Assembly: GCA_013003535.1 (NCBI GenBank)
Contig: JABDIY010000162.1
Location: 122,130 to 186,129, forward strand
DNA from: Acidimicrobiales bacterium
Lineage (GTDB): Bacteria > Actinomycetota > Acidimicrobiia > Acidimicrobiales > SZUA-35
Length of the DNA stretch: 64,000 nt
Direction of reading: 5' to 3'
This document shows positions 26,044 through 35,546 of the stretch, in pieces. Position 1 is the first letter of the stretch. Each line of letters opens with the position of its first letter. A model generated the notes under the pieces. It searched no databases. It saw only the letters and a list, made by a program, of their open reading frames with translations, and had not been told where the DNA came from. A program made the position numbers and the translations under genes.

Positions 26044-26523
26044 ATGAGCGCTCTCTACAAGGTCATTCTCGTCATCCACATCCTTGCCACTGTGGTGGGC
26101 TTCGGTGGCTTCATTGCCCACTCCATGTACAACGCTCGGGCGCTTAGGGCCACAGCGGCCGAAGCCAAGGTGCTGTTCGGGGTCACACTGGATGTCTCCA
26201 AGATCGCCACGTACGCCATCGTCGCCATCATGCCGCTCGGCATCGTGCTCATCTCGCTGTCCGACGGCGTTTTCGAATTCTCAGCGCCATGGATCTCGGC
26301 GTCCTTCGTTGTGTGGTTCGCCATGCTCGGTGTAGCGGGGGCCCTGATCACGAAAAATCTGAAGGCCGCGGCGGCTCGGGTTGCCGAAATGGACCCCAAC
26401 GCCACGGTGGCCGACGACACCGAGGCGGTTTCGGCGCTCAAGAAGGTCGGTGCCGGTGATGCGATCCTGCAACTCCTGCTGGTGATCGCCGTCGTACTGA
26501 TGATCTGGCAACCCGGCAACTAG
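26044..26523 (+). CDS. DUF2269-like integral membrane protein
   Basis: A 159-residue protein with four predicted membrane segments (for example YKVILVIHILATVVGFGGF, ISASFVVWFAMLGVAGALI and AILQLLLVIAVVLMIW). The N-terminal H-I-L-A-T-V-V-G-F-G-G is characteristic of small actinobacterial DUF2269-type membrane proteins. Function is unknown. The frame is open 26 codons upstream, but ATG 26044 fits a normal membrane start. A hairpin follows, between this gene and the convergent cimA. Confidence 0.7.
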   Translation: MSALYKVILVIHILATVVGFGGFIAHSMYNARALRATAAEAKVLFGVTLDVSKIATYAIVAIMPLGIVLISLSDGVFEFSAPWISASFVVWFAMLGVAGALITKNLKAAAARVAEMDPNATVADDTEAVSALKKVGAGDAILQLLLVIAVVLMIWQPGN

Positions 26524-26527
26524 CCCT

Positions 26528-26577
26528 AGCTCTCGACAAGGCACCGTAGCTTCGGCCGCGCCACGGTGCTCGAGCTA
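26528..26577. terminator. Bidirectional hairpin between convergent genes
   Basis: GCACCGT (26541-26547) pairs with ACGGTGC (26563-26569) across a GC-rich loop, flanked by AGCTC.TCGA and TCGAGCT arms. It spans the gap between the DUF2269-like gene and the cimA stop. Its position suits termination of both genes, and the plus-strand side ends in ATTTTT after the stem. Confidence 0.55.
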
Positions 26578-28221
26578 TTTTTCGAGGGCGTAGATGATCG
26601 AGTCAGCGAGGGCTTGCCAGGACGCCTCGATGATGTTTTCGCTCACGCCGATCGTGGTCCACCGATCGCGTCCGTTGGTGGCGTCGATCAGCACTCGTGT
26701 GACCGCACCTGTACCCGAGGCAGAATCCAGGATCCGAACTTTGTAGTCGGTAAGGCGCACACTATCCAGAGCCGGGAATTCGCGACCGACTGCCGAACGG
26801 AACGCTGCGTCCAAGGCATTCACCGGACCGTGTCCTTCTGCAGTTGCCAATACCCTGCGACGCTCCTCACCAACGAACAGCTTCACGGTGGCTTCGGTTT
26901 CTACGCCGTCGAAGTGGCCAAGCGGGTTGACCTCCAGCGCCATCTTCTCCCCAGGGCGGTGGTCGACCATCACCCGAAACGATTCCAATTCGAAATGAGG
27001 ATTCCGCCATCCGCTGGCCCGACGCAAAAGCAACTCTAGTGATGCATCAGCCGCCTCGAAGTGGTAGCCACTGTTTTCGAGATCCTTCAGCTTGGCCAAC
27101 GCTTCAGCCAGCTCCGGAGCAGCCATCTCGATTCCCATCTGCTTTGCTTTCAACTCGATCGTGGATCGGCCGGAGAGGTCGCTCACGAGGAACCGAGTGC
27201 CGTTTCCGACCGCCGCAGGATCCACGTGCTCGTAGGCGTCCGGAGCTCTGGCGATGGCACTGGTATGGAGACCGGCTTTGTGGGCGAAGGCGGACTTGCC
27301 GACATATGGCAGGGCATCGTTGGGCGGCAGGTTCACAATCTCGGCTACGTGACGGGAAACACTGGTGATCCGGTTCATCGAACCGGTCGGCAACGTCTCG
27401 ATTCCCATCTTCAGCGTGAGGTTGGGGACAAAGGTGGTGAGGTCACAGTTACCGGTCCGCTCGCCGTAGCCGTTGATGGTGCCCTGCACATGCTTCGTTC
27501 CCGCTCGAACCCCGGCCATCGCATTTGCGACTGCGCAGCCCGTGTCATTCTGGGTGTGCATCCCGATCGTCAGATCAGATCCGAACGCTTCCACCACCGT
27601 GCGGGTGATTCCCTCCACCTCATGAGGCAGCGACCCCCCGTTGGTATCGCACAACACCAGCACTTCGGCTCCGTTGAGCGCCGCCGCTTCGAGTACTCGG
27701 AATGAGAACTCCGAATTTCGCTTGTATCCATCAAAGAAGTGTTCGAAGTCCACGAACACCCGCTTGCCCTGGTTGGTGAGGTAGTTGACCGAGTCCGCCA
27801 CCATGGCCACTCCCTCATCGAGCGTGGTGCGCAACGCCTCCAGGACGTGATAATCCCAACTCTTGGCCACGATGCAGCAGATCTCGGTTTGGGCAGCGAT
27901 CAGATTGCGGAGCGTCTGATCTTCATCGATCTTGCCCATCGGTCGCCGGGTGGACCCAAACGCCACGAGTTGCGCCGTTTCGAGCTGCAGCTCTCCCGAT
28001 GCGGCACGAGCGAAGAAGGCGTCGTCACGAGGATTGGAGCCGGGCCACCCGCCCTCGATGTAGTGGACTCCGAGGTAATCGAGTTGTTCCGCGATTCGGA
28101 GTTTGTCGTCGGTGGTGAGCGCTATCCCTTCGAACTGAGAACCATCGCGGAGCGTGGTGTCGAAGATATCGACTGCGGCGGGCCATACCGGGTTGTACTC
28201 GGCCGCTCTGCTGATCTCCAT
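26575..28221 (-). CDS. cimA: Citramalate synthase
   Basis: A 548-residue HMGL-like enzyme that joins pyruvate and acetyl-CoA to (R)-citramalate, the first step of threonine-independent isoleucine synthesis. The active-site motif is FDTTLRDGSQFEG near residue 20, and the second metal motif contains GMHTQNDTG. The C-terminal ~150 residues fit a LeuA dimer/allosteric domain. The sequence fits the TIGR00977-type citramalate synthases (opening VDIFDTTLRDGSQFEGIAL) rather than LeuA. It lies 24 bp downstream of leuB on the same strand, so leuB-cimA is an operon, and LeuB can act later in the same route. Confidence 0.88.
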   Translation of the reverse strand: MEISRAAEYNPVWPAAVDIFDTTLRDGSQFEGIALTTDDKLRIAEQLDYLGVHYIEGGWPGSNPRDDAFFARAASGELQLETAQLVAFGSTRRPMGKIDEDQTLRNLIAAQTEICCIVAKSWDYHVLEALRTTLDEGVAMVADSVNYLTNQGKRVFVDFEHFFDGYKRNSEFSFRVLEAAALNGAEVLVLCDTNGGSLPHEVEGITRTVVEAFGSDLTIGMHTQNDTGCAVANAMAGVRAGTKHVQGTINGYGERTGNCDLTTFVPNLTLKMGIETLPTGSMNRITSVSRHVAEIVNLPPNDALPYVGKSAFAHKAGLHTSAIARAPDAYEHVDPAAVGNGTRFLVSDLSGRSTIELKAKQMGIEMAAPELAEALAKLKDLENSGYHFEAADASLELLLRRASGWRNPHFELESFRVMVDHRPGEKMALEVNPLGHFDGVETEATVKLFVGEERRRVLATAEGHGPVNALDAAFRSAVGREFPALDSVRLTDYKVRILDSASGTGAVTRVLIDATNGRDRWTTIGVSENIIEASWQALADSIIYALEK

Positions 28222-28245
28222 GTGATACTCCAGGAACTCGAGGAA

Positions 28246-29244
28246 CTAACCGGCTACGGCGGCCGCGATGAGATCACCGATCTCCACCGTGGTGCCGGTT
28301 GCTTCCAGATTGGCATTACATGCCGTGGTAATGGCCGATGCCGCTTCGGTCTCGCCCAGGAAGTCGAGCATCATGGCCGCGGAAAGGATGGCGGCGATCG
28401 GATTTGCCTTGTTGTGTCCTGCGATGTCGGGGGCCGATCCATGGACGGGCTCGAACATGCTGGGCGAGGCACGGGTCGGATCCAAGTTGGCCGATGCCGC
28501 CAGGCCGATGCCGCCACTCACGGCGCCGCCGAGGTCGGTGAGAATGTCGCCGAACAGGTTGTCGGTGACGATTACGTCGTATCGCTGGGGATCGGTCACG
28601 AAATAGATGCAGGCCGCATCAACATGGTTGTAGTCGGTTTGCACTCCCGCGTAATCGTGGGCTACCGCATCGAAGGCCCGCTGCCACAGATCGCCAGAAA
28701 ATGTGAGGACATTGGTCTTGTGCACCAGGGTGACGTGCTTCTTCCGTTTTGTGGCCAGATCGAATGCGTACCGAATGCAGCGTTCGGCGCCGCGTCGGGT
28801 ATTCACCGAACCCTGAGTGGCGATCTCATGGGCGGTGTCCTTGCGCAAGAACCCTCCTTCTCCGGCATACGTGCCCTCGGTGTTTTCCCTGATCACAACG
28901 AAATCGTGGGCGGGGCCAACGGTGTCGGCGTGCTTGCGAAACGGACGCTGATTGACATAGAGGTCCAGTTCAAATCGCATCTTCAGCAGGAGGCCACGTT
29001 CGATCACCCCTGGTGGCACACCAGGAGCGCCCACCGCACCAAGATAAATGGCATGGTGGGCCCGCCACTCGGCCAACACGTCGTCCGGGAGGACGGTGCC
29101 GTCCTTCAAATAACGGGCGCCGCCAAGGTCATAGTGGGTCAGTTCGGTGGCAACTCCGGCCGCCTCTATGACCTTCAACCCTTCGGCGACGACCTCGGGT
29201 CCGATTCCATCCCCGCCCACAACGGCGATTTTGTGCTTACCCAT
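28246..29244 (-). CDS. leuB: 3-isopropylmalate dehydrogenase
   Basis: A 332-residue NAD-dependent beta-decarboxylating dehydrogenase. It has GGDGIGPEV near the N terminus, the RENTEGTYAG substrate loop, TDNLFGDILTDLGG, and FEPVHGSAPDIAG. The short C-terminal half matches the actinobacterial LeuB subgroup. It oxidises 3-isopropylmalate in leucine synthesis and probably methylmalate in the citramalate route. ATG 29244 is preferred over ATG 29256 because a GGAGG lies seven bases upstream. It heads the leuB-cimA operon and is divergent from the next gene (100 bp). Confidence 0.93.
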   Translation of the reverse strand: MGKHKIAVVGGDGIGPEVVAEGLKVIEAAGVATELTHYDLGGARYLKDGTVLPDDVLAEWRAHHAIYLGAVGAPGVPPGVIERGLLLKMRFELDLYVNQRPFRKHADTVGPAHDFVVIRENTEGTYAGEGGFLRKDTAHEIATQGSVNTRRGAERCIRYAFDLATKRKKHVTLVHKTNVLTFSGDLWQRAFDAVAHDYAGVQTDYNHVDAACIYFVTDPQRYDVIVTDNLFGDILTDLGGAVSGGIGLAASANLDPTRASPSMFEPVHGSAPDIAGHNKANPIAAILSAAMMLDFLGETEAASAITTACNANLEATGTTVEIGDLIAAAVAG

Positions 29245-29344
29245 CAAATCCTCCACGGCACTTCCTCAGCGGCTTTGAACGATAGACGCTCAAGCCTGCC
29301 TGTCCTCTAGCCGAAGATGTATCTGAAGAATCAATGGAGTTCCG

Positions 29345-29887
29345 ATGGCAGATTCAAACACAACGTTTTCAGTACGGGATATCCCCGACTCCTGGGTCGA
29401 AGCTGCGGCCGAGGGTCCCGAGGGTTCACCGGGCCCCTTGGTGGAACGTCGACGCTCCGGACGGCGGCTGCCAACGGGAGCCAAACCTGATCTTGTGACC
29501 GGCGCACTCACGGGCATCGCAATGACCGTTATCAGCGGAGCCGCATGGTTCACCGTGGATCTGTCCGGCACCTACACCGGACCGTGGCTAGCCGTCATCC
29601 TGGGCGCGCTGGTAGCGATCGCAGTCAGGCTCGGTTCTGGCCCAGCTGGCCCCGAGATGCGGATGACCGTTGGTGCCGCGCTCTACATCACCGGCGTTCT
29701 GGCCACTACTTCCATGGTCGTTCGCAGCACCTACACAAATCTGTATGGACGCGCTCCGAGCGCCGGACAAACCGAGGACATCATCACCAGCGATTATGTC
29801 ACCCGGCCGACGGTCGTTCTTGCATGGATCGCAGGACTTGCCGTGATGGCATGGGTGTCGTTCGCCCTGAAGAAGTTCCGTCACTAG
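29345..29887 (+). CDS. Membrane protein of unknown function
   Basis: 180 residues. The first ~50 are polar and Pro/Arg-rich (cytoplasmic side), and then four hydrophobic segments follow, ending at WIAGLAVMAWVSFAL. A short exposed loop (RSTYTNLYGRAPSAGQTEDII) lies between segments 3 and 4. I do not recognise a family. It lies between leuB and greA and is followed by a diverged copy of the 17770-type repeat (29914-29962). Confidence 0.65.
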   Translation: MADSNTTFSVRDIPDSWVEAAAEGPEGSPGPLVERRRSGRRLPTGAKPDLVTGALTGIAMTVISGAAWFTVDLSGTYTGPWLAVILGALVAIAVRLGSGPAGPEMRMTVGAALYITGVLATTSMVVRSTYTNLYGRAPSAGQTEDIITSDYVTRPTVVLAWIAGLAVMAWVSFALKKFRH

Positions 29888-29978
29888 GAGCCTCCACGCA
29901 CTCCCCGCCACCGGCTGAATCTTCCCGGTCGGCCTGCGGGGCCGAGACAAGGCACCGCAGGGCGAGTAGATTTGTCGG

Positions 29979-30449
29979 ATGGCAGATCGACATCAGTTCT
30001 CCGCAGAAGCCTTCAAGCGACTCAAAAACGAATTCGACGATCTCACCAATCGCGGCCGGATCGAAATCGCTCAAAAGATCGAGTCGGCTCGGGAGTTGGG
30101 TGACCTTTCTGAGAACGGTGACTATCACGCCGCCAAAGAGGAACAGGGAAAGATGGAAGGGCGTATCAACCAGCTCGCAGCCCTGTTGGAAGACGCCGAG
30201 ATCGTGGAGATCGACGCCAGCGCGCAGGTGGTGCAGGCGGGCTGCATCATCGGGATCCGCTACGAGGGCGACGATGAGGTGGAGAAATACCTTCTGGGCT
30301 CGATCGAAGAGAAGCGCGACGGCCTCGACCCTATGTCACCGGGCTCCCCAATCGGACGGGCCCTCATGGGTCATGCCGTTGGAGACACCGTAAAGTTCGA
30401 GGCGCCCACGGGGATGTTGAGTGTCGAAGTGGTTTCGATCGAGGTCTAA
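29979..30449 (+). CDS. greA: Transcription elongation factor GreA
   Basis: A 156-residue protein of normal GreA length. The N-terminal coiled coil ends in ELGDLSENGDYHAAKEEQ, the acidic tip (D and E residues) that stimulates transcript cleavage by backtracked RNA polymerase. The C-terminal FKBP-like domain has SPIGRALMGHAVGDTV. An ATG at 29979 starts the protein. It is followed by a 6-bp dyad (CGTTGA/TCAACG at 30453-30471) and converges with the RND gene. Confidence 0.95.
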   Translation: MADRHQFSAEAFKRLKNEFDDLTNRGRIEIAQKIESARELGDLSENGDYHAAKEEQGKMEGRINQLAALLEDAEIVEIDASAQVVQAGCIIGIRYEGDDEVEKYLLGSIEEKRDGLDPMSPGSPIGRALMGHAVGDTVKFEAPTGMLSVEVVSIEV

Positions 30450-30497
30450 CCTCGTTGATTGGAATTCAACGTGAGCCAGCCTGAGCCGCTGCTCGGG

Positions 30498-33260
30498 TTA
30501 GCGAGCCAGCGCTCGGGCTTTCCGTCGCTTGGGCACCACTTGGTTCTTCACCAGCTCTAGCAATGCGGTAGCGACAACGTAGTAGACCGGGAAGCTGATG
30601 AGCACCAGGAACGTCGAGCTGAGGAGGCCACCCATGAGGGTGAAGCTGAGGCCCTCCCAGAACGGATCGCTGAGCGCCAAGGGCAACAGGCCCGCGACCG
30701 TCGTAATGGCAGTCGCGACCAGCGGCCGGAAACGTCGGGTCACGGCTTGGGCGATGGAGTCACCGATGCTTAATCCTTCGCGTCGGGCCTGATTGGCTGA
30801 GTCCACGAGCAGAATGGTGTTGTTCACAACAACGCCGATGAGGGCGATAAAGCCGACGCCGGAGAAGAAGCTGATGCCATTGTCAGTGAGAGCCAAGGCG
30901 GCGGTCAGACCGAAGAAGCTGAACGGAATGGCGAGAAAGACGAGCACGGGCTGCAGAAGAGATCGGAACTGAATGATCAGCAGCACGAACATCAGACCCA
31001 ATGCAGCCAATAGGGCTGGTCCGAGAGATGCGAAGTCGTCGGCGTTGTCGGATTCCTGCCCGAAGTCGAAAGCCAGGGCGTCGGCCGGCAGACCTCTGGC
31101 CTCCAGCTCCGCTGCGGTGTACCGCTCGGCTACGAAATCCTCAGCGGCGGTGAGGTTGGCGGTGAGGTCGTCGTTGCTGAAGCCGGCCCGGACTTCGATG
31201 TAACGGCGCCCGTCGACCCGGGTGACCTGCCCGATCGAGCTGTTGACAACTGCGGTGAAACTGGTGGCCTCGCCCGAGGTTTTTCCGATGTCAGCGCCGG
31301 CAAACTCGGTGACCATTTGCTCGGCCAGCGCTTCTGCGGCACCGAGCGTGGCGGGGTCGGCATCGATCTGCACCGCAAAGGGAAGGTCGTCGGTGGGTGG
31401 ACCGGCATCGAGCACATTGATCGTTACGCGGGCACCCTGAACGGCCTGCATTTCGGCGACCAGCCGTTCCCGGTAGACGGGGGCCTTGGTGTCCCGCTCG
31501 TCGAAGGGAACCAGGTCGATGAATGTCTCGCTGATGCGTTCGTTACCCCGCACATACTGGCTGCGAAGAAGATCCTCGCCCAAAACATCCACCACGATGG
31601 CATCGATCTCGTCGGCGGTAGCCTCCGCCTGTTCGATCGTGATGCCCGGTGGAAAGTCCACCGCCACTTGCAGAACGTTGGCATCCTTGGACGCAGGGAA
31701 GATGTTGAAACCCAAGCCACCCGCAATAACGCCGGCCCCGAAAATGGCTGCGACGGGTAGCAAACCGAGAACCATGCCAACCGCGACCCCGGCGATGCCG
31801 CCACGAGCCGGGAACGCCGCCAGCCGGCCAAGCTGGCGAGCCATGGACTTCTGAACGTTGACGATGGGGCTCCTCGACGGGACCCCTCGCAGCAGCACGA
31901 ACTTGCCGATGGCAGGGATGAACACCACCGAAAAGATGTAACTCACCAGAAGCGTGATGATGACCGTGACGGGGATCGCCCGAATGAACTCGCCGAGGAT
32001 GCCACCGATGAACAACAACGGGCCGAACACGAGCACCGTGGTGAGCGTTCCTGCCATCGAGGCCAGCGCAACACGGGTCAAAGAGACACCAAGAATTCGC
32101 TCCTGTGTTCCCCCCTCGATTTTGGTTGCGTCAATGCTTTCACCGATCACGATCGCATCGTCCACCAACAGCCCCAGCGTGAGAATCAAGCCGAAGAGGG
32201 TGATGGTGTTGAGCGTGTATCCGAATGTCATCAGACCGAGGAGAGCTGCCATCACGACGGTGATCATGAAAAGGCCTGTGATCACGCTGGCCCGCCAGCC
32301 AATCAGTACGAAGCTGACGATGACCACGGCGATGAGACCCGTGACCAGATTCCTGATGAGACTGCTCACCTGGGTTCGGATATCGACCGCAAAGTCCGCA
32401 GTGATCGCGGCGCTGTATCCGTCGCTGAGAACCGGAGCGTCAGCCGAATCGAGTCGGGCATTGACCGCATCGGAGAAGCCCAGAATGTCCAATGAGGTGT
32501 CGGCCGGATCACGAATGAGGCCTACCGCTATCGCCGGGGAGTAGCTGTCATCACCGGCGAAGAACGTACGGGTGTACCGCGTTTGGCGAGCCACCTCTTC
32601 GCCGGTCGATGGGTCGACCTGCTCGGTGATGAGATTGCGAACATCAGCTTGGATGACTCCAGGAGTACGTTCGAGAAATTCTTGGATCTTGGCGGCCTCG
32701 GCCTCCAAATCGGCCGCAGTGGCGTCGCTCGGTCCGCTGACCGAAACCAAGATGTCGTAGACCTCCAGAAACTTCGTCGCATCAAGAGGCCGAACCGTTA
32801 CCGCCGCCTCCGGCGGCAGCGACACTGAGTCGGTGGCGGGTTGCAGCAGAGCCGCCCCATCGGGCGAGGTGAACCCGCTCTCGAATTGGACAACCACGAA
32901 GAAGGCACTGGGCAATGAAATGGTGGTCACTTCCTCCACGCCCTCGATTTCGCTATAGGCCTCTTGGAGAGGCGTCGCAACCAGTTCATCAACTGCGGCT
33001 GGATCATCGACGAAGAAGGCACCGTCTACCACCACGATCGGAACATCGACGGGCGGGAACCCTTCACGATCGAGTCCCGAGACGAATGCGAAAACACCTC
33101 CGGCCACAAGAACCACCCACAACGCCAGCGTCACGGGCCAATACTTGGCCGTCAGCAACCCGAGCCGAGCGATCACGGAATTCTTCGGATCAGCGACTTC
33201 TTCGCCTGAAGCCGCCGGGTCCTGGTCCTCGGCTTCCGAGGGGTGCAAATCTGTCAGCAT
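30498..33260 (-). CDS. RND-superfamily efflux transporter (AcrB-like)
   Basis: A 920-residue inner-membrane pump. It has the RND architecture: segment 1 near residue 40-60, a large periplasmic-type domain, and central helices. The proton-relay pair lies in LGLLVDDAIVIGES. The length is shorter than E. coli AcrB. No membrane-fusion protein or outer-membrane partner gene is nearby, and an actinobacterium would not normally have an outer membrane, so this is a stand-alone pump. Substrate is unknown. The start is ATG 33260. It converges on greA. Confidence 0.85.
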   Translation of the reverse strand: MLTDLHPSEAEDQDPAASGEEVADPKNSVIARLGLLTAKYWPVTLALWVVLVAGGVFAFVSGLDREGFPPVDVPIVVVDGAFFVDDPAAVDELVATPLQEAYSEIEGVEEVTTISLPSAFFVVVQFESGFTSPDGAALLQPATDSVSLPPEAAVTVRPLDATKFLEVYDILVSVSGPSDATAADLEAEAAKIQEFLERTPGVIQADVRNLITEQVDPSTGEEVARQTRYTRTFFAGDDSYSPAIAVGLIRDPADTSLDILGFSDAVNARLDSADAPVLSDGYSAAITADFAVDIRTQVSSLIRNLVTGLIAVVIVSFVLIGWRASVITGLFMITVVMAALLGLMTFGYTLNTITLFGLILTLGLLVDDAIVIGESIDATKIEGGTQERILGVSLTRVALASMAGTLTTVLVFGPLLFIGGILGEFIRAIPVTVIITLLVSYIFSVVFIPAIGKFVLLRGVPSRSPIVNVQKSMARQLGRLAAFPARGGIAGVAVGMVLGLLPVAAIFGAGVIAGGLGFNIFPASKDANVLQVAVDFPPGITIEQAEATADEIDAIVVDVLGEDLLRSQYVRGNERISETFIDLVPFDERDTKAPVYRERLVAEMQAVQGARVTINVLDAGPPTDDLPFAVQIDADPATLGAAEALAEQMVTEFAGADIGKTSGEATSFTAVVNSSIGQVTRVDGRRYIEVRAGFSNDDLTANLTAAEDFVAERYTAAELEARGLPADALAFDFGQESDNADDFASLGPALLAALGLMFVLLIIQFRSLLQPVLVFLAIPFSFFGLTAALALTDNGISFFSGVGFIALIGVVVNNTILLVDSANQARREGLSIGDSIAQAVTRRFRPLVATAITTVAGLLPLALSDPFWEGLSFTLMGGLLSSTFLVLISFPVYYVVATALLELVKNQVVPKRRKARALAR

Positions 33261-33482
33261 GACAAGACCCTAGGAGTTGGGCCGGGGGAAGGGGAGATTG
33301 AGCCCGACGTTTGCCGGATGTCACATTGATGGACGCGCTGAAGAGCAGATCGCTTCATCGATTCCCATCGTGGGCGTATCGCCAGTGAGTGCTCGCCCGG
33401 CAATGGGCTCCCCCCGAACCGACCCTGAGTCCCGGTTCGCTTCGGGTCTCACACTCCCACCGCTCCCAGTAACCTGATCGAT

Positions 33483-34916
33483 GTGAGCAATGCACCGAGG
33501 ACATTGGCCGACAAGGTCTGGGACAATCATGTGGTCCATGCTGGCGAGAACGGCGAACCCGATCTCCTGTACATCGACCTTCATCTGATCCACGAGGTCA
33601 CCTCTCCCCAGGCATTTGATGGTTTGAGAATCGCTGGTCGCAAAGTCCGTCGGCCCGACCTGACGGTCGCTACCGAAGACCACAACGTGCCAACCGAGAA
33701 CATCGATCAGCCCATCGCCGACGAGATCAGCGCCAAACAGATCCAAACTCTCCGAAACAACACCGCCGAATTCGGGATCACCAACCATCCCATGGGCTCC
33801 CCGGGCCAAGGAATCGTGCACGTGATCGGTCCGGAACAAGGGCTCACCCGGCCGGGAATGACGGTGGTCTGCGGTGATTCACATACCGCTACCCACGGAG
33901 CGTTCGGTGCACTCGCCTTCGGTATCGGCACCAGCGAGGTCGAACACGTCCTCGCTACCCAGACACTCCCCCAGCAGCGCCCCAAGACCATGAGTATCAC
34001 CGTAGAGGGATCACTCCCGGAGGGCTCCACGGCCAAGGACCTGATCCTGGCCGTCATCGGTCATATCGGAACGGGCGGCGGCATCGGCCACATCGTTGAA
34101 TATCGCGGCCAGGCATTCACCGACCTCTCCATGGAGGGACGCATGACCGTCTGCAACATGAGCATCGAAGCAGGCGCCAAAGCCGGCATGATCGCTCCCG
34201 ACCAAACAACATTCAACTACCTCAAAGGCCGAGAACACTGCCCGAGCGGCGCGGCGTGGGACGCCGCCGTTGCCGATTGGAGCACCCTCCCAACCGATGT
34301 TGGAGCTACGTTTGACAGCGAAGTCGTGATCGATGCCACCACGATCTTCCCTCAGGTCAGTTGGGGCACGAACCCTGGTCAGGTGGCGAACCTGTCCGGC
34401 TCGGTTCCTACTCCCAGTGATTTCGCCGATGCAACGTCGCAGGACGCCGCCAGGCGAGCACTCGACTACATGGGACTCGAGGCCGGTACGCCGTTCAGCG
34501 AAGTGAAGGTTGACACCGTCTTCATCGGTTCATGCACCAACAGTCGAATCGAGGATCTGCGAGCCGCCGCGGCTGTAGCGCGCGGCCGAAAGGTGGCACC
34601 CGGTGTTCGCACGCTCGTGGTACCAGGGTCTCATGCCGTAAAGGCTCAGGCGATCAGCGAAGGACTCGACGCGGTCTTCATCGAGGCCGGGTTCGATTGG
34701 CGAGAACCGGGATGCTCCATGTGCCTCGCCATGAACCCCGACAAGCTCAAGCCCGGCGAGCGGTGCGCGTCCACCAGCAATCGTAATTTCGAAGGAAGAC
34801 AAGGCCGGGGTGGACGGACCCACCTTGTGGCCCCCGGGGTGGCAGCAGCCACTGCGATCCTCGGGCGGTTCGCCCATCCGAGCGACCTGGACAGCGCCAC
34901 AGGAGGAAAGGACTGA
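33483..34916 (+). CDS. leuC: 3-isopropylmalate dehydratase, large subunit
   Basis: A 477-residue aconitase-family protein. The [4Fe-4S] cysteines are in [14 protein letters not shown] and in [12 protein letters not shown], and the N-terminal AEDHNVPT-like segment is ATEDHNVPT. With LeuD it isomerises 2-isopropylmalate to 3-isopropylmalate, and also citramalate to methylmalate in the CimA route. The start is GTG 33483; the leuD ATG overlaps its stop by one base (TGATG). The upstream gap is 222 bp, with no convincing leucine leader. Confidence 0.95.
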   Translation: MSNAPRTLADKVWDNHVVHAGENGEPDLLYIDLHLIHEVTSPQAFDGLRIAGRKVRRPDLTVATEDHNVPTENIDQPIADEISAKQIQTLRNNTAEFGITNHPMGSPGQGIVHVIGPEQGLTRPGMTVVCGDSHTATHGAFGALAFGIGTSEVEHVLATQTLPQQRPKTMSITVEGSLPEGSTAKDLILAVIGHIGTGGGIGHIVEYRGQAFTDLSMEGRMTVCNMSIEAGAKAGMIAPDQTTFNYLKGREHCPSGAAWDAAVADWSTLPTDVGATFDSEVVIDATTIFPQVSWGTNPGQVANLSGSVPTPSDFADATSQDAARRALDYMGLEAGTPFSEVKVDTVFIGSCTNSRIEDLRAAAAVARGRKVAPGVRTLVVPGSHAVKAQAISEGLDAVFIEAGFDWREPGCSMCLAMNPDKLKPGERCASTSNRNFEGRQGRGGRTHLVAPGVAAATAILGRFAHPSDLDSATGGKD

Positions 34917-35485
34917 TGGACCCCGTGCAGGTTGTGACTGGTCGGGCGGTGCCCCTGGACCGCTCCGATGTAGACACCGACCAAATCATCCCGTCGGATT
35001 GGTTGAAGCGGGTAGAACGAACCGGCTTCGAAAAGGGGCTCTTCTCCGAATGGAAAGACGACCCCAGTTTCGTTATGAACGACGAACGATTCTCCGGAGC
35101 CACCATCCTGTTGGCCGGTCCAAACTTCGGTGTGGGCTCCAGTCGGGAACACGCCGTGTGGGCCATCCAACAGAGCGGTTTCGCCGCTGTCGTGTGCCCC
35201 CGATTCGGCGACATCTTCCGCAACAACTCAGCCAAGAACGGTCTGGTCCCGGTGGTTCTCCCCGCCCCGGATGTTCGGATGCTGATGGCCGCGGTTGAGG
35301 TGGACCCCGATTTGGAGATCACCGTAGATGTTGCCCGGCGAACCATCGAAGCGCCGGCGATCGGCTTCGAAGCGCAGTTCCCGTTGGACAACGCAACACA
35401 AGAACGATTCCTGCAAGGCCTCGACGACATCAGCCTCACGCTTCGCCACGAAGAAGCCATCACGGCGTTCGAAGCAACTGCATAG
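34916..35485 (+). CDS. leuD: 3-isopropylmalate dehydratase, small subunit
   Basis: A 189-residue swivel-domain partner of LeuC. Conserved residues are SDVDTDQIIPSDWLKR near the N terminus, and GPNFGVGSSREHAVWAI in the middle, both standard for LeuD. ATG 34916 overlaps the leuC stop. The two subunits together make the isopropylmalate isomerase. The next gene, a secreted beta-propeller protein, starts 61 bases later and is probably not part of the pathway. Confidence 0.95.
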   Translation: MDPVQVVTGRAVPLDRSDVDTDQIIPSDWLKRVERTGFEKGLFSEWKDDPSFVMNDERFSGATILLAGPNFGVGSSREHAVWAIQQSGFAAVVCPRFGDIFRNNSAKNGLVPVVLPAPDVRMLMAAVEVDPDLEITVDVARRTIEAPAIGFEAQFPLDNATQERFLQGLDDISLTLRHEEAITAFEATA

Positions 35486-35546
35486 CCACCTCCGCCAAGC
35501 ACAAATTCCCCTTCGGTGGGAACCGAGACCGGCCGATCATCGTCCC

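Noticed and set aside
27739-29310. Long plus-strand open frame opposite cimA and leuB
   Set aside because: It is antisense to two clear genes; high GC keeps the opposite frame open. No domain or ribosome site.
33385-33477. Possible leucine leader peptide before leuC ([10 protein letters not shown])
   Set aside because: Only three Leu codons among 30, not consecutive, and no terminator hairpin with T-run between it and leuC.
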